This document shows positions 28,005 to 32,208 of a DNA stretch of 32,208 nucleotides, in pieces. The stretch lies in the NCBI GenBank assembly GCA_001804415.1, contig MHGA01000030.1, positions 1 to 32,208 on the forward strand, written 5' to 3'. Below the pieces are notes generated by a model. That model was not told the origin of the DNA. It did no database searches and saw only the letters and a list, made by a program, of their open reading frames with translations. Positions within the stretch are counted from its first letter, which is position 1. Every line of letters starts with the position of its first letter. The position numbers were made by a program, and so were the translations under genes. Source of the DNA: Candidatus Aquivivens invisus (lineage in GTDB: Bacteria > Omnitrophota > Gorgyraeia > Aquiviventales > Aquiviventaceae).

Positions 28005-28839
28005 CTCCTCCGTGCTCGTTGCCGTGGTGTTGACCACGCTCTTCTGCTTCCCGCCCTGGGTCTTTGCGGTGGTGGTCACGCTCTTCATTGCGATTGCGCT
28101 TCACGAGTTCTTTACGATGGTGCGGCGCCGGGGGATTCTCGTGCACCGGCCGCTCGGCATCACCCTCGGCGTCGTGTTTTCAGGCCTGGTGGCGTGGCGC
28201 TCGCTCATCGCGCCGGGGCATGCGCTGGCCCCGTTGATCGGGGAAGGCACCACGGTCCTGAACTGGGCGTGGGATATTTTTTGGCCCCTCACCCTGATCA
28301 TCTTGTTCCTGCGGCAGTTCACGCGGCGCAACACGTTTGAAGCCCTGAGCGGGTTGGCGACCACGCTGTTCGGCTTGGCCTATATCGCTTTCCTGTTCAG
28401 TTACCTCTACTACATCCGCGCCTTCAGGGCTGAGGAAGGGGCGTGGTTGGTGCTGTTTTTTATCCTGGTGACCAAGATGGGTGACGTCGGCGCGCTGGTG
28501 ACCGGCAAATGGTTGGGACGGCACATCCTGATGCAGCGCATCAGCCCGCGCAAAACCGTCGAAGGGTTTGTGGGAGGTGTCGTCGTGAGTGCGGCAACTG
28601 CCGGCTTGTGCCATCCCATGGTGGCCCGGTTGCACGGCTCGCTGTGGGGCGGGTTTGTGTTGGGTCTGGTATTGGGCGTGGCGGCTCAGATCGGGGATCT
28701 GGCCGAGTCGTTGATCAAGCGCGATTGCCAGGTGAAGGACTCAGGGAATCTCTTTCCGGGATTAGGCGGGATGCTGGACGTGCTGGATAGCCTGTTGTTT
28801 ACGGCGCCATTATTCTATGGATTCCTGATCTACGGATAA
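27976..28839 (+). CDS. cdsA: Phosphatidate cytidylyltransferase
   Basis: Integral membrane enzyme making CDP-diacylglycerol from phosphatidate and CTP, the branch point for phospholipids. The 287 residues contain about seven or eight hydrophobic segments. The CDS signature lies at residues ~246-276: SLIKRDCQVKDSGNLFPGLGG followed by MLDVLDSLLF. In the standard signature this reads K-D-x-G...PGHGGxxDRxD; here the His is Leu and the Arg is Val, while the Lys-Arg, Lys-Asp and both final Asp positions remain. I believe similar PGLGGxLDxxDS variants exist in some non-proteobacterial groups. The start lies inside uppS (29-base overlap), the usual arrangement uppS-cdsA-dxr-rseP-ispG. Confidence 0.92.
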   Translation: MANLVQRLSSSSVLVAVVLTTLFCFPPWVFAVVVTLFIAIALHEFFTMVRRRGILVHRPLGITLGVVFSGLVAWRSLIAPGHALAPLIGEGTTVLNWAWDIFWPLTLIILFLRQFTRRNTFEALSGLATTLFGLAYIAFLFSYLYYIRAFRAEEGAWLVLFFILVTKMGDVGALVTGKWLGRHILMQRISPRKTVEGFVGGVVVSAATAGLCHPMVARLHGSLWGGFVLGLVLGVAAQIGDLAESLIKRDCQVKDSGNLFPGLGGMLDVLDSLLFTAPLFYGFLIYG

Positions 28840-28843
28840 CCGC

Positions 28844-28967
28844 GCGACAAGCGACAAGTTACAAGTGACAAGCGAAAAGATGCAAGACAACACAGGCCTG
28901 GCGCCTTGCGCCGTTTGCGTGTTTCGTGGTCGGTCACCTGTCGCTTGTCGCTTGTCGCTTGTCACCT
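28844..28967 (+). repeat. Inverted heptamer pair GCGACAA / GTCGCTT in the cdsA-dxr gap
   Basis: Arm 1 (28844-28885): GCGACAA, GCGACAA, GTTACAA, GTGACAA, GCGAAAA, GATGCAA. Arm 2 (28933-28967): GTCACCT, GTCGCTT three times, GTCACCT. The arms are reverse complements in large part, separated by ~45 bases that hold a GGC/GCC-rich small hairpin. They occupy almost the whole 132-base gap; dxr starts 4 bases after arm 2 without a Shine-Dalgarno site. Confidence 0.9.
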
Positions 28968-28971
28968 TTCA

Positions 28972-30192
28972 ATGAAACGCATCGCTGTGCTCGGATCAAC
29001 GGGGTCCATCGGGCAACAGACCCTCGAGGTGATTGCCAGCCAACCGCAGCGCCTGAAGCTCATCGGGCTCAGCGCTCATTCGCGCATTGACCTGCTGGAA
29101 CAGCAGGCGGCCCGTTACCACCCCGAAGTCGTGGCCGTGGTGGATGGGGAGCACGCGGCGCGCCTGGCCTCTCGGGTTGAGGCGCTGCCGGTGCTGGAAG
29201 GCGTTGAGGGGTTGGTCCGGGTGGCGACGGATCCTCGGGTGGACGTCGTCGTGGTCGGCACGTCAGGACGGGACGCCCTGGTCCCGTTGATGAAGGCCAT
29301 CGAATCCGGCAAGCAGATTGCGCTGGCCTCCAAGGAGCTGCTGGTGATGGCGGGGGCGCTGATCACGCGGCTTGCCCGAGCCCATCAGACGACGCTGGTG
29401 CCGATTGACAGCGAGCATGCCGCGCTCTTTCAAGCGTTGCGGGGGATCCCGAAGCCGGAAATCGCGAGCATCAGTATCACCGGAAGCGGGGGCCCCTTGT
29501 GGTCCTTCGAGGCGTCGCAGTTGCGCGACGTGAGTGTGAGCACGGTCCTCAATCACCCGAAATGGCAGATGGGGCCGAAAATCACCGTGGACTCCGCCAC
29601 CCTGATGAACAAAGGCCTCGAAGTCATCGAAGCCCGCTGGCTCTTCGACATGCCGCTTGACCGCATTCACGTCCTCATCCATCCGCAGGCGCAGGTGCAC
29701 GGTCTGGTTGAGCTCATCGACGGCACCGTCCTGGCTCAGATGAGCCCGTGCGACATGCGGCTGCCGATCCAATACGCCCTCAGTTTTCCTGAGCGTTGGC
29801 CCACCCGCGTGCCGAGCGTGTCCTTGGTCCAGCAGTCCCCGCTCACCTTTTTTGAACCGGATCTTGCGCGATTCCCCTGCCTGCGCGTTGCGCTGGACGC
29901 TGCGCGTCGCGGGGATTCGGCGTGTGCCGTGTTGTCCGCCGCCAACGACGTGGCCGTGCGAGCGTATTTGAAAGAAGAGCTCCCGTTCGGCGACATCGCC
30001 CGCATCACCGAAGAGACCCTCAGCCAACACCAGGCGGCGTCGATGCAGACGGTTGAGGAGATTCTGGCCGTGGATGCGTGGGCCCGCGCCACCGCCCAAA
30101 CACTTGTGAGTGCGGAATGCGGGATGCGGCATGCGGAATGTGAAATGGGCACCCCGCACCCCGCACCCCGCACCCCGTATCGCTCTCTATGA
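28972..30192 (+). CDS. dxr: 1-deoxy-D-xylulose-5-phosphate reductoisomerase
   Basis: Second step of the MEP isoprenoid pathway: converts DXP to MEP with NADPH, feeding UppS. MKRIAVLGSTGSIGQQTLEVI is the NADPH site; ASKELLVMAG, PIDSEHAALFQAL (metal ligands Asp and Glu), SGGPLW, and KWQMGPKITVDSATLMNKGLE are diagnostic. The protein has 406 residues. The final ~27 (from about residue 380) are coded by TGCGGAA and GCACCCC heptamers, giving a Cys/His/Pro-rich tail not typical of the family. ATG 28972 was chosen because the Rossmann strand starts there; the frame from 28906 runs through heptamer sequence. The stop overlaps rseP as ATGA. Confidence 0.95.
   Translation: MKRIAVLGSTGSIGQQTLEVIASQPQRLKLIGLSAHSRIDLLEQQAARYHPEVVAVVDGEHAARLASRVEALPVLEGVEGLVRVATDPRVDVVVVGTSGRDALVPLMKAIESGKQIALASKELLVMAGALITRLARAHQTTLVPIDSEHAALFQALRGIPKPEIASISITGSGGPLWSFEASQLRDVSVSTVLNHPKWQMGPKITVDSATLMNKGLEVIEARWLFDMPLDRIHVLIHPQAQVHGLVELIDGTVLAQMSPCDMRLPIQYALSFPERWPTRVPSVSLVQQSPLTFFEPDLARFPCLRVALDAARRGDSACAVLSAANDVAVRAYLKEELPFGDIARITEETLSQHQAASMQTVEEILAVDAWARATAQTLVSAECGMRHAECEMGTPHPAPRTPYRSL
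30111..30176 (+). repeat. Heptamer arrays TGCGGAA x5 and GCACCCC x4 in the dxr 3' end
   Basis: Units TGCGGAA, TGCGGGA, TGCGGCA, TGCGGAA, TGTGAAA (30111-30145), then four exact GCACCCC units (30149-30176). Both runs are translated as the Dxr C-terminal tail. Arm pairing is weak but G-rich opposes C-rich. Confidence 0.88.
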
Positions 30193-31271
30193 TGTCGTGG
30201 CTCATCTCCGTCTTGGTTATCAGCGTGTTGATCTTGGTCCATGAGTGGGGCCATTTTTTCGTGGCCCGTCGGTCCGGGGTGCGGGTGATGAAGTTTTCGA
30301 TCGGGTTCGGGCCTCGGCTCTGGGGGTGGCGGCGCGGAGGCACGGAGTATGCCGTCAGTCTCCTGCCGCTGGGCGGCTACGTCAAACTGGCGGGCGAGCA
30401 CGCGGAGGAGCGCACGCACGGCCCGCATGAGTTTCTCGCGCAACCCTGCGGCGTGCGAGCCCGCATCGTGGCGGCAGGCCCCCTCGTGAATGCGCTGGTG
30501 TCGAGCCTCACGTTGTGGGTCGTGCTGGTCATCGGCTATCCGGAGCTTTTGCCGACCGTGGGACGCGTGATGGACGACATGCCGGCGAAGGCGGCGGGCC
30601 TTCAGATCGGCGATGCGATCCGCGCGGCCGATGGGCACGCCGTGCGCACGTGGGACGAGCTGACCAAGATCATCCACGGTTCCCCCGATCGTCCGCTGAC
30701 ACTGCAGATTGACCGGGCGGGGCAGCCGCTGTCCGTGACGCTGACCCCCACGGCCCGTCCCTCCACGGATCCCTTTGGACGAACCCGAACGGTTGGGCTG
30801 ATCGGCATCGTGCCCCGAGGAGATTTCGAACCCTACCGAGTCGGTCCGCTTGAGGCCGTGGTGCAGACCATTCAGAAGCAAGGGGAATGGGTCGGGCAAA
30901 CCGTGCTGTCCCTGTGGTCGTTGGCGACGGGCCGCCTCTCCGCGCAAGAGTCGCTCACCGGCCCCATCGGCATTCTGTATCTCACCTCGGAAGCCGCTCG
31001 CATGGGACTCGGATCGCTGCTCTATCTGGTGAGCATCTTCAGCTTGAGCCTGGCGATCTTCAACCTGTTTCCCATTCCGATCCTCGATGGCGGGCATCTG
31101 CTGTTTCTGGCGTTGGAGAAGCTCCGCGGCCGTCCGGTGAGCGTGAAGATCCAGGAGCAGGCGACCAAAGTCAGCTTTGCGGTGCTCATGACGCTGTTGG
31201 TCTTCATCTGCGTCAACGATCTGCAACGTTTCAAGGTGGTGGACAAGGTGGTGGACTGGTGGCGGAATTGA
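30189..31271 (+). CDS. rseP: RIP metalloprotease RseP (site-2 protease family)
   Basis: Intramembrane zinc protease of family M50 that cleaves membrane-bound anti-sigma factors or signal-peptide remnants. The zinc motif HEWGH (His18, Glu19, His22) is in the first transmembrane segment; GFGPRLWGW and LLPLGGYVKLAGE follow. One PDZ domain spans about 110-205 (VGRVMDDMPAKAAGLQIGD). The second zinc/active-site motif NLFPIPILDGGHLLF is near residues 291-305. At 360 residues with one PDZ it is shorter than the two-PDZ E. coli enzyme (about 450). It starts ATGATG in overlap with the dxr stop. Its position between dxr and ispG is the common one. Confidence 0.94.
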   Translation: MMSWLISVLVISVLILVHEWGHFFVARRSGVRVMKFSIGFGPRLWGWRRGGTEYAVSLLPLGGYVKLAGEHAEERTHGPHEFLAQPCGVRARIVAAGPLVNALVSSLTLWVVLVIGYPELLPTVGRVMDDMPAKAAGLQIGDAIRAADGHAVRTWDELTKIIHGSPDRPLTLQIDRAGQPLSVTLTPTARPSTDPFGRTRTVGLIGIVPRGDFEPYRVGPLEAVVQTIQKQGEWVGQTVLSLWSLATGRLSAQESLTGPIGILYLTSEAARMGLGSLLYLVSIFSLSLAIFNLFPIPILDGGHLLFLALEKLRGRPVSVKIQEQATKVSFAVLMTLLVFICVNDLQRFKVVDKVVDWWRN

Positions 31272-31274
31272 AGA

Positions 31275-31348
31275 GTGACAAGCGACAAGTGACAAGCGAC
31301 AAGCGACAAGTGGATCCACAACCTGTCACGTGTCACCTGTCACTTGTC
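31275..31348 (+). repeat. Inverted heptamer pair GCGACAA / ACCTGTC
   Basis: Arm 1: GTGACAA, GCGACAA, GTGACAA, GCGACAA, GCGACAA (31275-31309). Arm 2: ACCTGTC, ACGTGTC, ACCTGTC, ACTTGTC (31321-31348). The arms are near reverse complements around a GTGGATCCAC palindrome, so this is one of the cleanest hairpins in the set. It fills the rseP-ispG gap. Confidence 0.92.
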
Positions 31349-31371
31349 ACCATCGAGTTGGTGAGCGGCGG

Positions 31372-32208
31372 ATGATTGTGCGGCGTACCACGCGGCAGGT
31401 ACGGGTTGGGTCGGTGCTCATCGGCGGGGAGGCGCCGGTCTCCATCCAGTCGATGACGAAGACCGACACGACGGACATCGAGGCGACGGCGCGCCAGATT
31501 CGAGCCCTCGCCACGGCGGGCTGCGAGATCGTGCGCGTGGCGGTGCCGACGATCGAGGCGGCCAAGGCCCTTCCGGCGATTCGACGGGAGTGTGACAAGG
31601 TTCCTCTCGTCGCCGACATTCACTTCCATCCCCAGTTCGCTGTGGCCGCAATTGAGGCGGGCTTCGACAAGATCCGCTGGAACCCTGGGAATATCCGTGA
31701 CACGAAACGGGTGCGCGACGTCGTCGACCGGGCGAAGGAGCGTCGGATCCCCATGCGGATCGGGGTCAATGTGGGCTCGCTCGATCCTGAATGCGAGCAC
31801 GCGCACCAGGACGATCTGGTCGAGGCGATCGTCCAGAGCGCCCTCAAGTCAGTCCGGTTGCTGGAGTCGTTCGGCTTCTATGACATCGTGGTGTCGCTGA
31901 AGTCGTCCGACGTGATTCAGATGCTCCAGGCGTACCGCCGCATGAGCCGGCTGTGCGACTACCCGTTTCACCTGGGTGTGACGGAGGCGGGCCTGCTTGA
32001 TGCCTCAACGGTGAAATCATCCATCGGCATCGGCGCGCTCTTGGCCGAAGGGATCGGCGAGACAATCCGCGTGTCGATCACCGGCGATCCCATCGAAGAG
32101 GTGAAGGTGGCCCAGCGGATTCTCTCGGCGCTTGAGCTGCGCCGGTTCTCGACGAATGTCATCGCCTGTCCCTCATGCGGGCGGTGCGAGATTGACGTCG
32201 TCGGCATC
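31372..32208 (+). CDS. ispG: 4-hydroxy-3-methylbut-2-en-1-yl diphosphate synthase (IspG/GcpE), 3' partial
   Basis: Penultimate step of the MEP pathway, an iron-sulfur enzyme converting MEcPP to HMBPP. The 279 visible residues start MIVRRTTRQVRVGSVLIGG and include PVSIQSMTKTDTTD, CEIVRVAVPT, PLVADIHFHPQFA, KIRWNPGNI, RIGVNVGSLD, and LGVTEAGLLD. The frame leaves the window at the first cluster cysteines (IACPSCGRCEID), so the C-terminal cluster domain is cut off. ATG 31372 was chosen; no strong Shine-Dalgarno site is visible, and the start lies 23 bases after the heptamer hairpin. It continues the uppS-cdsA-dxr-rseP operon. Confidence 0.95.
   Translation, partial: MIVRRTTRQVRVGSVLIGGEAPVSIQSMTKTDTTDIEATARQIRALATAGCEIVRVAVPTIEAAKALPAIRRECDKVPLVADIHFHPQFAVAAIEAGFDKIRWNPGNIRDTKRVRDVVDRAKERRIPMRIGVNVGSLDPECEHAHQDDLVEAIVQSALKSVRLLESFGFYDIVVSLKSSDVIQMLQAYRRMSRLCDYPFHLGVTEAGLLDASTVKSSIGIGALLAEGIGETIRVSITGDPIEEVKVAQRILSALELRRFSTNVIACPSCGRCEIDVVGI

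Overview
This is a GC-rich bacterial chromosome segment in which every supported gene lies on the + strand, packed into long operon-like runs. It is a core envelope-biogenesis region: lipopolysaccharide (LPS) core and Kdo synthesis, LPS export, protein quality control, serine and purine synthesis, a proton pyrophosphatase, and the undecaprenyl/phospholipid/MEP-isoprenoid block. The LPS genes mean a diderm (Gram-negative type) bacterium. The gene order, the chains of GT9 heptosyltransferases, the bacterial deoxyhypusine-synthase-like gene and the abundant short tandem repeats at gene junctions remind me of uncultivated lineages such as Omnitrophota. That placement is an impression from memory, not a demonstration. 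No rRNA, tRNA, CRISPR array, transposase or prophage gene was seen, and no gene-free stretch exceeds about 170 bases.

Layout. (1) 3-7779, LPS core glycosyltransferases: an LpxL-type acyltransferase tail fused to an ELM1-type glycosyltransferase, a GT4-GT9 fusion, a GT4 and three GT9 enzymes. (2) 7779-7869, a 91-base nested palindrome that folds as a four-way junction, abutting a near-consensus sigma-70 promoter. (3) 7904-14783, the heptose/Kdo operon: deoxyhypusine-synthase-like gene, rfaE1, kdsB, pyrG, kdsA, kdsD, kdsC. PyrG supplies the CTP that KdsB uses. (4) 14862-15074, a small HTH regulator with its own promoter. (5) 15241-17882, an LpxL-LptC-LptA triple fusion followed by lptB. (6) 17927-26139, a trigger factor lacking its PPIase domain, clpP, a class V aminotransferase, serA, purA, hppA. 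(7) 26215-27234, an OmpA-type lipoprotein and a small membrane coiled-coil protein. (8) 27231-32208, uppS, cdsA, dxr, rseP and ispG (cut by the window end).

The most striking feature is a system of degenerate heptanucleotide tandem repeats. Many gene junctions carry an array of 7-base units. The 7-base period is kept everywhere, but the unit differs by locus (GCGACAA, GCACCAA, AATCCAA, TCTGAGG, TGTGCTG, CAGTGAT, GCACCCC and others). Many arrays come as inverted pairs able to form long hairpins. Several contain the stop codon of one gene or the start codon of the next. Others are read through as protein, including loops inside a GT9 enzyme and KdsB, terminal tails of several enzymes, and the membrane-spanning segment of the LpxL-LptC-LptA fusion. 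Gene fusion across junctions recurs (three cases) and may be related.

Other points worth a second look: KdsA has Asp at the position that separates metal-dependent (Cys) from metal-independent (Asn) enzymes; the uppS coding homology begins upstream of its first ATG with only ATA/ATT available as starts; and CdsA has an altered C-terminal signature.
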